Of a stretch of 13,662 nt of DNA, positions 1 through 7,132 are shown piece by piece. The position numbers and the translations under genes are program-made. Each line of letters begins with the position of its first letter. Position 1 is the stretch's first letter. The stretch is from Alphaproteobacteria bacterium (lineage in GTDB: Bacteria; Pseudomonadota; Alphaproteobacteria; Rhizobiales; Aestuariivirgaceae). Location of the stretch: contig JAHEJE010000037.1 of assembly GCA_024639035.1 (NCBI GenBank), forward strand, positions 1 to 13,662, written 5' to 3'. The notes below the pieces were generated by a model. It saw only the letters and a program-made list of their open reading frames with translations. It did not search any database and was not told the origin of the DNA.

Positions 1-369
1 GCGCGGGTGTGCGGTTCAGCCGTGGCCGGCGTCGAGCCACGCATCATGGGGATCGGTCCGGCACCGGCGACGCAAAAACTGCTACAGCGCGAGCGCCACG
101 ACATCACCGAGGTCGACGTCATCGAGTTGAACGAAGCCTTTGCAGCGCAGGCCCTGCCGGTATTGCGGCAGCTGGGGCTGCCGGATGATGCCGAACATGT
201 GAACCCGAATGGCGGGGCCATCGCGCTCGGCCATCCGCTTGGCATGTCGGGCGCGCGCCTGGCCGGCACGGCAGCGCGTGAAATGCAGCGACGCGGCGGA
301 AAACTCGCTATCGCCACCATGTGCATCGGTGTCGGCCAGGGGATAGCCTGCATGTTCGGCAAGGTGTGA
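1..369 (+). CDS. Thiolase (acetyl-CoA acyltransferase), C-terminal part
   Basis: This is the 3' end of a thiolase; the gene begins before the window, and about 122 residues remain. Seen: NEAFAAQ, then GGAIALGHPLGMSGAR holding the histidine that activates the catalytic thiol, and CIGVGQG holding the second catalytic cysteine near the C-terminus. The nucleophilic cysteine of the N-terminal half lies outside. Family knowledge: such enzymes cleave 3-ketoacyl-CoA with CoA to acetyl-CoA and a shorter acyl-CoA (beta-oxidation, beta-ketoadipyl-CoA cleavage), or run in the condensing direction. The GIGPAPAT segment fits the degradative and PcaF-like groups as well as the biosynthetic ones, so the substrate is open. 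The gene converges on the usp gene of the opposite strand. I see no terminator for it: the hairpin downstream carries its T-run only on the minus strand. Confidence 0.93.
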   Translation, partial: ARVCGSAVAGVEPRIMGIGPAPATQKLLQRERHDITEVDVIELNEAFAAQALPVLRQLGLPDDAEHVNPNGGAIALGHPLGMSGARLAGTAAREMQRRGGKLAIATMCIGVGQGIACMFGKV

Positions 370-387
370 AACGGCGTGCCGTCGTGC

Positions 388-421
388 AAAGAAAACCGCC
401 CCATGTTTGCCATGGAGCGGT
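388..421 (-). terminator. Intrinsic terminator of the BCCT/binding protein/usp operon
   Basis: Read on the minus strand, CCGCTCCATG (420-411) pairs with CATGGGGCGG (405-396) around a 5-nt loop, with one G-U wobble. An extra A-T pair (395/421) closes the stem at its base. TTTTCTTT follows directly (395-388). This is a classical rho-independent terminator placed about 47 bases after the usp stop codon. On the plus strand the hairpin is followed by a mixed sequence without a T-run, so it should work mainly for the minus-strand operon. Confidence 0.8.
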
Positions 422-467
422 CAGTAATCTGTGGCCGGAAGCTATCGCCCCGGCAGCCTAAAGCGCC

Positions 468-920
468 CTAGATGCGTACGACGTTGACCGAGCATTTGGC
501 GTGGCGTACCACGCGGGCCGTGTTGGGGCCGATGAGATAGTCGGCAAGGTGAGGGCGATGGGCCCCGATGACGATCTGATCGGGCTCTATCTCGTTGGCC
601 ACGTCGAGAATCTGCTCGTAAATGCTGCCGTGGCGGACGATGGTTTCGGCCTTCATGTCGTCGGGCAGCTTGTCGGCCACCACTTCGTTGAGGCGGTCGA
701 GGGTTTCCTGGACGATTGCCTTAAGGTCGTAGTCCTCGGACCCGCCCATTTCGCCGCGGATAGCATAGCGGTAGTCGATGCCGGAAATCATGTCCGGCAC
801 GACGGCCATAACCACCAGGTCGCCGCCGTTCTGCTTAACCGAACTGACCCCTGCATTGAGCACCTTGGTCGAGGTCTCCATGTCGCTCAGGTCAATTGGA
901 ACGAGTGTCTTGTTTGCCAT
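468..920 (-). CDS. Universal stress protein (UspA family)
   Basis: A cytoplasmic single-domain UspA protein of 150 residues, the usual family length. It starts with the beta-strand KTLVPID, followed by the middle strand GDLVVMAVVP. The nucleotide-loop region near residues 117-148 ends in AKCSVNVVR, the typical C-terminal strand. The ATP loop (G-2X-G-9X-G-S/T in the family) is altered: residues 119-134 read GAHR, then DYLIGPNT, with Arg122 in place of the second glycine and one residue fewer before Gly131. A good ribosome binding site (AAGGAG) lies 11 bases before the ATG. It is the last gene of the transport operon. In Halomonas elongata the Usp protein TeaD is encoded with the ectoine transporter TeaABC and modulates it, so a similar transporter-linked role is a reasonable inference here. 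Confidence 0.9.
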   Translation of the reverse strand: MANKTLVPIDLSDMETSTKVLNAGVSSVKQNGGDLVVMAVVPDMISGIDYRYAIRGEMGGSEDYDLKAIVQETLDRLNEVVADKLPDDMKAETIVRHGSIYEQILDVANEIEPDQIVIGAHRPHLADYLIGPNTARVVRHAKCSVNVVRI

Positions 921-952
921 TGGCGGAAAGTCTCCTTCGATTAAGTCCCGGC

Positions 953-977
953 CCGAACGGCGTGCGCCGCCGTTCGG
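953..977 (-). other. Perfect 10-bp intercistronic hairpin
   Basis: CCGAACGGCG (953-962) and CGCCGTTCGG (968-977) are perfect reverse complements around a 5-nt loop. They lie between the stop codon of the binding-protein gene (15 bases upstream in the transcript) and the usp start codon. No T-run follows on either strand, so this is not a canonical terminator. Likely roles, by inference, are protection of the upstream message from 3' exonucleases, partial transcription attenuation, or setting a lower usp expression level. Confidence 0.7.
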
Positions 978-992
978 ACCAGTTGGTTCGGT

Positions 993-2837
993 CTAGTTGT
1001 ACTCAGGCCTGACATAAAGCCAGCCTAGCCAGATGAACAGCACCGCAATTGCCAAGTTGAACATCGACACATCGGCAGCCGGATTGATGGCGGCCGGTGG
1101 TGTCGGCAGTTCAGGGGCCAACGCGGCAGCCTGGCGCAACGCCGGGTCGATGATCGAGGCTCCGGGAATGGCCGCGACGATGGCTTTTACCGACGAGGCC
1201 GGAAGCGGCGAAATCGTCGTTGCAATCGCGCTAGGTCCCTGATCGCCCACCGCGTCCTTGGCAACCGGTGCCATGCCGGCCAGCACGACCTGCAGGCTCA
1301 GCGTGTCCACAGGATTGAACATGTTACTGTAGGTGTCGGCGGCGATCCTCGCCTTGCGCAGGAACGGGTAGCGGACCAGGTTGGCGCCCTTGCTCCAGCC
1401 GTCGATGTCGACAAGCTGAAACTTGACGCCATCAATCACCGCGGAGATTTCCTGGTTGCCCGATGGCGCCAAGACCAGTGCCACATCGACGTTGCCAGAT
1501 TTGACCGCGTCGAGCAGCGTGCTCACCATGTCGTCGGCCTGCGGCTTGAGTTCAGCCGACAGTCCGATGCCCGATTTGATCAGGCTGGCGATCTGATGGC
1601 TGTCAGAGCCTTCCGGGCCGGTCGCAATCGACTTGGCCTGGGCCAGGTTCAAGGTGTTCTTGCGGTTGGCAATCACATGCACCAGGCTCTGGCCGGCAAC
1701 GGCTACCGCCTCGTAGGCATCGTTGCGGGTCGGCGGATTGGCGCTTACGTCGAAAAACGCATTTGCGCCGACCAGGGCCAGCCGGGCGTCGCCGGAGGCG
1801 ACCGCGGCAAGCGGCGACGGTCCTGTTTCCACCTTGACCTCACGTCCTGAGAACGCGCTGCGCACGCCGCGCAGGGCGGTATTGGCCAGGGCGCCGGACG
1901 AGGTTCCCGTGGTCGCCGCGACGATCAACGGATCCTCGTTGGACACTGCGCCACCGCTCAACAGGCCCATCTCGACAAGAGCGGCGCGGGCGACCGACTC
2001 GGCTGAACGGCCTTCGGTCTCCACGCGACGATTGAGGGCTTGCATGGTTGCAGCGTCGATCTTGCCGGCCAATGCCGTGGCTGCCGCGCCGAGGGCGGGG
2101 AACTTCGACAGTGAGTCCGCCCTGGCAAGAGCGGCGGCTTCATAGACCGGGAAGAAGTTCAGATCGTCTTCCAGCGTGACCAGCCCGTAGTCGGCGATCT
2201 GGCCGTCGGTGGTGTAGATTTCCGCCACGTCGATCTTGCCGTCGAGCAGCTTGTTGTACATCTGCACGCGATTGTCGAGCTTGGTGACATCGGTGGAGCT
2301 GAACGACATGCCATAGCGCGATCGCAACGGATTTATGCCATCGAGCGGCCGGTTCTGGAAGTCGTCCTCGATGCCGAGCGTCAGGCTGGAAGACTGTTTG
2401 GCCAGATCCGAGATCGTCTTGATGCCGAGCTGGCTGGCTTTGGCGGCGGTCATCACAAGGCCGTAGTTGTTGGCAAAGCCGAACCGCGGCATCCAGGTCA
2501 GCCCAAGTGGTTCATAGAGTTCCTTGACCCGCTTGGTGGTCTCGTCTCCGTCGGGCGTCGGGTTCTGGCCGGCCATGACCAGTCCGGTGCCATTATAGTC
2601 CGGATAGACATCGATATCGCCGCGTTTCAAGGCTTCCAGGATAGCCGCGGTGGTCGGATATTCCACGACGCCGGCGACCTTGGCGCCCTTATCCTTGGCG
2701 AGCAGCGATATCATGTGTGACAGGATATTGCTTTCGCCAAAGTTCTTGGTGCCGACCTTGATCGACTGATTGTCATCACTGCAACCTGCCAGCAATAGAC
2801 CGACGGCAAGGACTGCGAACAAAGTACGTTTCAACAT
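993..2837 (-). CDS. Double substrate-binding lipoprotein: OpuAC/OsmF-type domain fused to a TAXI-like domain, with C-terminal membrane anchor
   Basis: A 614-residue secreted protein. I chose the ATG at 2837 because AGGAGG lies 7 bases upstream and a lipoprotein signal follows at once: hydrophobic residues 5-17, then lipobox LLAGC with Cys19. Residues about 25-293 form an OpuAC/OsmF (YehZ)-type betaine-binding domain: KVGTKNFGES at 27-36, PDYNGTG at 79-85, and TTDG plus LEDD at 209-225. Residues about 302-590 look like a second periplasmic binding domain of the TAXI/TRAP solute receptor type: TTGTSSGA at 309-316, GPEGSDSHQ at 407-415, and RYPFLRKARI then TY at 489-503. A hydrophobic helix at about 593-609 ends in Arg-Pro, so the protein should be held in the inner membrane at both ends. 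The gene lies 22 bases after the BCCT gene, with no ABC permease or ATPase nearby. The first domain is assigned firmly, the second with moderate confidence. Confidence 0.85.
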   Translation of the reverse strand: MLKRTLFAVLAVGLLLAGCSDDNQSIKVGTKNFGESNILSHMISLLAKDKGAKVAGVVEYPTTAAILEALKRGDIDVYPDYNGTGLVMAGQNPTPDGDETTKRVKELYEPLGLTWMPRFGFANNYGLVMTAAKASQLGIKTISDLAKQSSSLTLGIEDDFQNRPLDGINPLRSRYGMSFSSTDVTKLDNRVQMYNKLLDGKIDVAEIYTTDGQIADYGLVTLEDDLNFFPVYEAAALARADSLSKFPALGAAATALAGKIDAATMQALNRRVETEGRSAESVARAALVEMGLLSGGAVSNEDPLIVAATTGTSSGALANTALRGVRSAFSGREVKVETGPSPLAAVASGDARLALVGANAFFDVSANPPTRNDAYEAVAVAGQSLVHVIANRKNTLNLAQAKSIATGPEGSDSHQIASLIKSGIGLSAELKPQADDMVSTLLDAVKSGNVDVALVLAPSGNQEISAVIDGVKFQLVDIDGWSKGANLVRYPFLRKARIAADTYSNMFNPVDTLSLQVVLAGMAPVAKDAVGDQGPSAIATTISPLPASSVKAIVAAIPGASIIDPALRQAAALAPELPTPPAAINPAADVSMFNLAIAVLFIWLGWLYVRPEYN

Positions 2838-2844
2838 TTTGAAC

Positions 2845-2850
2845 CCTCCT
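2845..2850 (-). promoter_or_regulatory. Ribosome binding site fixing the binding-protein start
   Basis: AGGAGG on the minus strand, 7 bases before the ATG at 2837. It supports this internal start over the open frame that continues upstream to 2957. That upstream extension would overlap the BCCT gene and would place 40 charged residues ahead of the lipoprotein signal. Confidence 0.8.
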
Positions 2851-2859
2851 CTTGCCGTA

Positions 2860-4416
2860 CTACTGCGATTCTGCTTGGCCAACCGTGGCGCCGCGCGCCT
2901 CGATCGGTCCTGGCAGATCCGTGCGTTCCTTGCGTATTTCTCGCAGGAAACCGACAATTTGTAACATCACAATGACCGAGAATGGTATCGCCCCGGTAAT
3001 CGCCATGGCCTTGGCAACCGTGACCGAGCCGGAGAACAGCGTTCCCGCGGTCAGCGCGGCAATCAGCGTACCCCAGACCATCTTCTGCATGATCGGCGGG
3101 TCGAGATTGCCGTCGGTGGTCATCATCGACAGCACGAAGGTGCCTGAATCAGCCGATGTCACCAGGAAGACGAACATCAGCGCGACAGCCAGTGCGTTGA
3201 GGATGTTGCCGGCCGGGAAGTACGACAAGAAGCCGAACAGCGCCTTGGTGACGTCCTCGAAGATCAGCTCCTTGAGGCCGCCGCCGCCCTGCGTTTCGAT
3301 GTAGAAACCGGCTGCGCCGAACACGGCGAACCACAGCATCGAGAACAGTGTCGGCACCAGGATAACGCCCATGCAGAATTCCCGGATCGTCCGGCCGCGC
3401 GAAATGCGGGCGACGAAGATGCCGATGAACGGACCCCAGGCCAGCCACCAGATCAGATAGGTCAGCGTCCAGCCGGCGCTCCAGCCGGTCAGGCCCTCGA
3501 ACGGGAACAACTTGAACGACATCGTTAGGATACCGCTGAAATAGGCGCCGATCGAGTCGATGAACACTTCCATGATGTATTGCGTTGGGCCGGCGAACAG
3601 CACCAGCAGCATGATCAAAATGGCTATCACCATATTGATATTCGACAGGATCTTGATGCCCTTGTCGACGCCGGTCGTTGCGGACAGCATGTAGCAGACG
3701 AACAGAATGGCCAGAATAACCATCGAAGCTGTAAGCGTCTCGCTGGTGCCAAAGGCATAGAACGAACCGGAACGAACGCCCAGCGTACCCATAGCAAGAG
3801 AACCGGCCAGCCCGAAGACGACCGACAGAACGGCCAGGATATCGGCGATCTTGCCGACGCCTTCACCCGTGGGGCCGGGGAACAGTGCCTTAATCGGTGT
3901 GGAAATCATCGAAGATTGGCCGCGCCGGAAGGTGAAGTAGGCAATCACCAACGCACAAACCGCGTAGATGGACCAGGCATGAAGGCCCCAGTGCAAATTT
4001 GTGATGACCAGTGCCTGGCGCGCTGCGGCAGGTGTTGAGCCTTCCATGCCGGGCGGGCTGATGTAGTGATACATCGGCTCAGCGGCACCCCACAGCAGGA
4101 GGCCTGAGCCCATGCCGCCGGCAAACAGCATGGCGATCCAGGAGGCGGTGGAGAATTCCGGCTCCTCATCATCCTTGCCAAGGCGAATGTGGCCGTATGG
4201 GCCGAATGCCATGTAAGCGCTCAGGAAAACGAAGAAGGAGCACAGCAGCAACCAGAACCAGCTGCCACTCTTGAGCACGTAATTGGTAAATCCGAGCATG
4301 GTATCTGTCATGCTCTCAGGATCGATCAGACCCCAGGCGCCGATGACCACACAAAATGCCATCGAGACCAGAAAAACCGTGTTGACGGATAAGCCATTGC
4401 TGGCGGAATCAGACAT
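2860..4416 (-). CDS. BCCT family transporter (betaine/carnitine/choline type)
   Basis: A secondary carrier of the inner membrane, 518 residues with about 12 hydrophobic segments, typical of the family. Seen: the glycine-rich segment GGMGSGLLLWGAAEP (100-114), the TM4 aromatic stretch HWGLHAWSIY (142-151), the signature WWLAWGPFIGIFVARISRGR (323-342) followed by TIREF, and VTSADSG (419-425) at the place of the second sodium site of BetP. Trp143, Trp148, Tyr151 and Trp323/324/327 correspond to the aromatic boxes that bind trimethylammonium groups. The substrate is therefore probably a quaternary ammonium or sulfonium solute such as glycine betaine, carnitine, choline or DMSP. The BetP motif G-M-G-I-G reads G-M-G-S-G here. 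Both termini are short, without the long C-terminal osmosensing helix of BetP. GGGGAGG precedes the ATG. It is first in the operon with the double binding protein and usp. Confidence 0.95.
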   Translation of the reverse strand: MSDSASNGLSVNTVFLVSMAFCVVIGAWGLIDPESMTDTMLGFTNYVLKSGSWFWLLLCSFFVFLSAYMAFGPYGHIRLGKDDEEPEFSTASWIAMLFAGGMGSGLLLWGAAEPMYHYISPPGMEGSTPAAARQALVITNLHWGLHAWSIYAVCALVIAYFTFRRGQSSMISTPIKALFPGPTGEGVGKIADILAVLSVVFGLAGSLAMGTLGVRSGSFYAFGTSETLTASMVILAILFVCYMLSATTGVDKGIKILSNINMVIAILIMLLVLFAGPTQYIMEVFIDSIGAYFSGILTMSFKLFPFEGLTGWSAGWTLTYLIWWLAWGPFIGIFVARISRGRTIREFCMGVILVPTLFSMLWFAVFGAAGFYIETQGGGGLKELIFEDVTKALFGFLSYFPAGNILNALAVALMFVFLVTSADSGTFVLSMMTTDGNLDPPIMQKMVWGTLIAALTAGTLFSGSVTVAKAMAITGAIPFSVIVMLQIVGFLREIRKERTDLPGPIEARGATVGQAESQ

Positions 4417-4663
4417 GCCGCACCTCCCCTTTTGGTGTCCTTCGCTTTCACCGCAATGATTTTCGATGCCGAAGTGACAGTTGCGTCAGCTTAAATAATG
4501 CACCGGCCATTGTCATCTCCAAAAGTCTAAGACCCCGATTTGGTAATATTTGCCGGAAATCCGGCGCTCGGGTACTTTTCAGGCCGTGAAGTCCTCGGCC
4601 GCGTCTTGCTCGCGGACGGCAAAATGTGCAGCCGGAGGGCGACCGAGGACCTGGTTGGCGCGG
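4417..4663 (-). other. Leader/promoter region between lysR-type gene and BCCT operon, with structured element
   Basis: This 247-base gap lies between the 3' end of the LysR gene and the start of the BCCT gene and must hold the transport operon promoter. No convincing -35/-10 pair stands out; an AT-rich stretch at 4490-4500 (TTAAATAAT on the plus strand) is a possible -10 area. It contains a perfect inverted repeat GCCGGA-AA-TCCGGC (4552-4565) and a potential three-way junction (4591-4650). In the latter, an outer 8-bp stem (4591-4598 with 4643-4650) encloses a 5-bp hairpin (4599-4603 with 4611-4615) and a 4-bp hairpin (4617-4620 with 4631-4634). No T-run follows, so these are not ordinary terminators. 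Confidence 0.45.
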
Positions 4664-5569
4664 TTATTCTCGGGGGTGATTCAGGCCTAATGTGCCAAGG
4701 CTTTTGGCAAGCTCGCGGTGCAGATGCTCGCTGAAGGCCGCGGCGACCGGTGCCGGGGTGACGTTCTGCCGGGTGATCAGGCCGACTTCGCGCACGGCGG
4801 TCCGGTCGGCGAGGTCGCATGTCGCGATGTCATCCGGCAGGTCGACGGTGGCAAGCTGCGGCAGCAGGGTGATGCCCATGCCGGCCCGGGTCATGGCCAG
4901 CAAGGTCGTGACATTGTGGACCTTGAGGGTCGAGCGTTGGGCAAAGGCGTGAAATCCCGCCGCCGTCAGCAGCCGCGACGAGTTGTTCATGATCATCGGT
5001 TGGCCGGCCAGATCGGCCCACTCAAGCGGCGCGCCAATTTGCGCAAGCGGGCAGGTTGACGTGCACACGACCTTGAAAACATCGCTGAACAGATTTTCGA
5101 AGTTCAGCCCATCGACTGAAACGGGCCGTCCGGCAATCCCGAGATCGACCCGGCCGGACCGTACCATTGCGGCAACCGAGCGGCTGTCGGTATCGTACAA
5201 CTCAATCTCGATGTCCGGCCGCTCTGCGACGAAGGCGGGGATCAGGGCCGGCAGCAGGTTGGCGGCAACCGACGGCACCGACGCGATCGTCAGCGGACCG
5301 CTGCGACCTTCGGCATAGGCGTGGATTGCCGTCACGGCCTTGTCATAGCCCTTGACCTGGTCTTGACTGATGTCGAATACGAAACGGCCGAGAGCAGTCA
5401 GTGCGTTCTTGCGGTCACTTTGAAACAGGCGGTTGCCAAGCTCGTCTTCGAGCTGCTTCAGCGTCATCGATATCGCAGAAGGCGTGCGGCCCAGGTGTTC
5501 CGCGGCATCCTTGATGTTGCCGTGCGCGGCGACAGTCGTGAAGACCCGTAATGTTTCTAGTTTGACCAT
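4664..5569 (-). CDS. LysR-family transcriptional regulator
   Basis: A 301-residue cytoplasmic regulator of normal LysR length. Residues 1-60 form the winged helix-turn-helix (LRVFTTVAAHGNIKDAAEHL, then TPSAISMTLKQLEDELGNRL), followed by the linker helix. From about residue 92 comes the periplasmic-binding-protein-like effector domain, beginning GPLTIASVPS, with VDLGIAGRP at the hinge and GMGITLLPQ near the end. It diverges from the aldehyde dehydrogenase operon across a 106-base gap that carries a T-N11-A palindrome, the arrangement typical of LysR regulators that control the neighbouring operon and themselves. The inducer is presumably a substrate or intermediate of that operon. It might also affect the BCCT operon downstream on the same strand, but a 247-base gap separates them. 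Confidence 0.93.
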   Translation of the reverse strand: MVKLETLRVFTTVAAHGNIKDAAEHLGRTPSAISMTLKQLEDELGNRLFQSDRKNALTALGRFVFDISQDQVKGYDKAVTAIHAYAEGRSGPLTIASVPSVAANLLPALIPAFVAERPDIEIELYDTDSRSVAAMVRSGRVDLGIAGRPVSVDGLNFENLFSDVFKVVCTSTCPLAQIGAPLEWADLAGQPMIMNNSSRLLTAAGFHAFAQRSTLKVHNVTTLLAMTRAGMGITLLPQLATVDLPDDIATCDLADRTAVREVGLITRQNVTPAPVAAAFSEHLHRELAKSLGTLGLNHPRE

Positions 5570-5580
5570 TTGGTGTGCGC

Positions 5581-5595
5581 TTCAAGAATTTTGAA
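5581..5595. promoter_or_regulatory. Palindromic LysR-type box (T-N11-A) in the divergent promoter
   Basis: TTCAA-GAATT-TTGAA is a perfect inverted repeat with a 5-base spacer; its inner 13 bases (5582-5594) fit the T-N11-A consensus of LysR operators. It lies 11 bases upstream of the regulator start codon and about 80 bases before the aldehyde dehydrogenase start. Two direct copies of GATTGAA (5619-5625 and 5636-5642, 17 bases apart) repeat the TTGAA half-site towards the operon and could be the activation sites. The palindrome is seen directly; its recognition by the adjacent regulator is inferred. Confidence 0.6.
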
Positions 5596-5675
5596 ATCCT
5601 TAGCAGATATTTGCGTTTGATTGAAGGTGGTAAATGATTGAAAGTGTGCCGAGTGGCAAATCTTAGGAGGCGGGC

Positions 5676-7130
5676 ATGGCCGAGAATTTTGACAACCTGA
5701 TTGGCGGCGAGTGGTTCGAGGGCGAAGGCCGGGTCGACAACATCAATCCATCCGATCTCTCCGATACCATCGGGCACTATGCGCAGGCCAGTGCCGGGCA
5801 GCTTGAAGATGCCGTTGAAATCGCCCAAGCGGCGCTGCCGGCGTGTCGTCAGATGGGGTTGGAGGCGCGCCAGGCGAGCCTCGACATGATCGGGCGCGAA
5901 TTAATGGCGCGGGCTGAGGAACTGGGTACCTTGCTGGCGCGCGAGGAGGGCAAGCCGCTCGCCGAGGGCAAGGGCGAGGTTTACCGTGCCGGGCAGTTCT
6001 TTACCTATTATGCCGCCGAGGTGTTGCGGCAGTTGGGCGAGAACGCGGATTCGGTACGTCCCGGCATCGAGATCGACGTGCGGCGCGAGCCGATGGGGGT
6101 GGTTGCGGTTATCTCGCCGTGGAACTTTCCGACGGCCACGGCAAGCTGGAAGATCGCACCGGGGTTGGCTTATGGCAACGCGGTGATCTGGAAGCCGGCC
6201 AATCTGACCCCGGCATCGGCCTGGGCGCTCAGCGAAATCATCTCGCGGTCCGGCTTGCCCAAGGGGGCATTCCAGCTGTTGATGGGCAGCGGATCGGGCA
6301 TCGGCCACGGTCTGGCCGGGCATCCCAAGGTCTCTGCCGTAACATTCACCGGGTCCTATGGCGTCGGGCGCCAGGTGGCGGCGGCGGCAGCGGTCAATCT
6401 TTCCAAGTACCAATTGGAACTCGGCTCGAAGAACGCCCTGGTGGTGATGGATGACGCGGATATCGATCTCGCCGTTGCCGCTGCCGTCGCTGGCGGATAT
6501 TCCGGCACCGGCCAGAAATGCACCGCCTCGTCGCGGCTGTTGGTCCACGCCAAGGTGCACGATGCCTTTGTCGGCAAGATGAAGACGGCGCTCGAAGCCA
6601 TGAAGGTCGATCATGCCCTGGCAGAGGGCACCCAGATCGGCCCGGTGGTCAGCGCCGGACAGCTTGCTTCCAACCTGGAGTGGATGGACCGGGCGCGCAC
6701 CTGCGGGGCCGAGGTGGTGACTGGCGGTGAGCGCGTGTCGCGGGCTACCGAAGGCTATTACATGACGCCGGCGCTGCTGACCGGCACGAGCAACGACATG
6801 GAGCTCAACCGCGAGGAGTTGTTTGCGCCGATTGCCGCGGTGCAGAAGATCGGCTCGTACGAGGAAGGCCTGAGCATCGCCAACGATACCGAGTTCGGTC
6901 TGGTGGCCGGCATCTTCACCGGTTCGCTGGCCCGGGCGACGCATTTCAGGCGCAATGTCGAAACCGGCTGCGTGACGGTGAACCTGCCGACGGCGGGGAC
7001 CGACTATCACGTGCCGTTCGGCGGCCGCAAGAACTCCAGTTCGGGTCCGCGCGAGCAGGGCCGCAGTGCGGCCGAGTTCTACACCCAGATCAAAACCGCG
7101 TACATCCGCTCAGGCGAACCGGAGGCGTAA
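5676..7130 (+). CDS. NAD(P)-dependent aldehyde dehydrogenase, 2,5-dioxopentanoate / succinate semialdehyde dehydrogenase-like
   Basis: A full-length (484 residues) cytoplasmic aldehyde dehydrogenase oxidising an aldehyde to its acid. Seen: SPWNFP (148-152 region) with the oxyanion Asn150, FTGSYGVGRQ (224-233) in the cofactor fold, ELGSKN with the general base Glu248, GQKCTASSR with the nucleophile Cys282, and the EELF segment at 380-383. The C-terminal SREQG-type segment (here PREQG, then FYTQIKTAYI) resembles alpha-ketoglutaric semialdehyde dehydrogenases of the YcbD/GucD type; succinate semialdehyde is the main alternative. The usual ELGGK reads ELGSK. AGGAGG lies 6 bases before the ATG. 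It is first in a four-gene operon divergent from the LysR regulator; the M19-like gene begins 2 bases after its stop. Assignment to the family is certain, the substrate is not. Confidence 0.93.
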   Translation: MAENFDNLIGGEWFEGEGRVDNINPSDLSDTIGHYAQASAGQLEDAVEIAQAALPACRQMGLEARQASLDMIGRELMARAEELGTLLAREEGKPLAEGKGEVYRAGQFFTYYAAEVLRQLGENADSVRPGIEIDVRREPMGVVAVISPWNFPTATASWKIAPGLAYGNAVIWKPANLTPASAWALSEIISRSGLPKGAFQLLMGSGSGIGHGLAGHPKVSAVTFTGSYGVGRQVAAAAAVNLSKYQLELGSKNALVVMDDADIDLAVAAAVAGGYSGTGQKCTASSRLLVHAKVHDAFVGKMKTALEAMKVDHALAEGTQIGPVVSAGQLASNLEWMDRARTCGAEVVTGGERVSRATEGYYMTPALLTGTSNDMELNREELFAPIAAVQKIGSYEEGLSIANDTEFGLVAGIFTGSLARATHFRRNVETGCVTVNLPTAGTDYHVPFGGRKNSSSGPREQGRSAAEFYTQIKTAYIRSGEPEA

Positions 7131-7132
7131 CC

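Noticed and set aside
2838..2957. A 40-residue N-terminal extension of the double binding protein
   Set aside because: It would overlap the BCCT gene, and it would place a charged leader before a perfect lipoprotein signal that has its own AGGAGG site.
4552..4565. Perfect palindrome GCCGGA-AA-TCCGGC considered as the LysR gene terminator
   Set aside because: The loop is too small for a stable hairpin and no T-run follows; it is kept only as part of the intergenic description.
5901..7010. A 369-codon open frame on the minus strand inside the aldehyde dehydrogenase gene
   Set aside because: The plus strand encodes a complete aldehyde dehydrogenase with all catalytic motifs; the antisense frame shows no recognisable domain.
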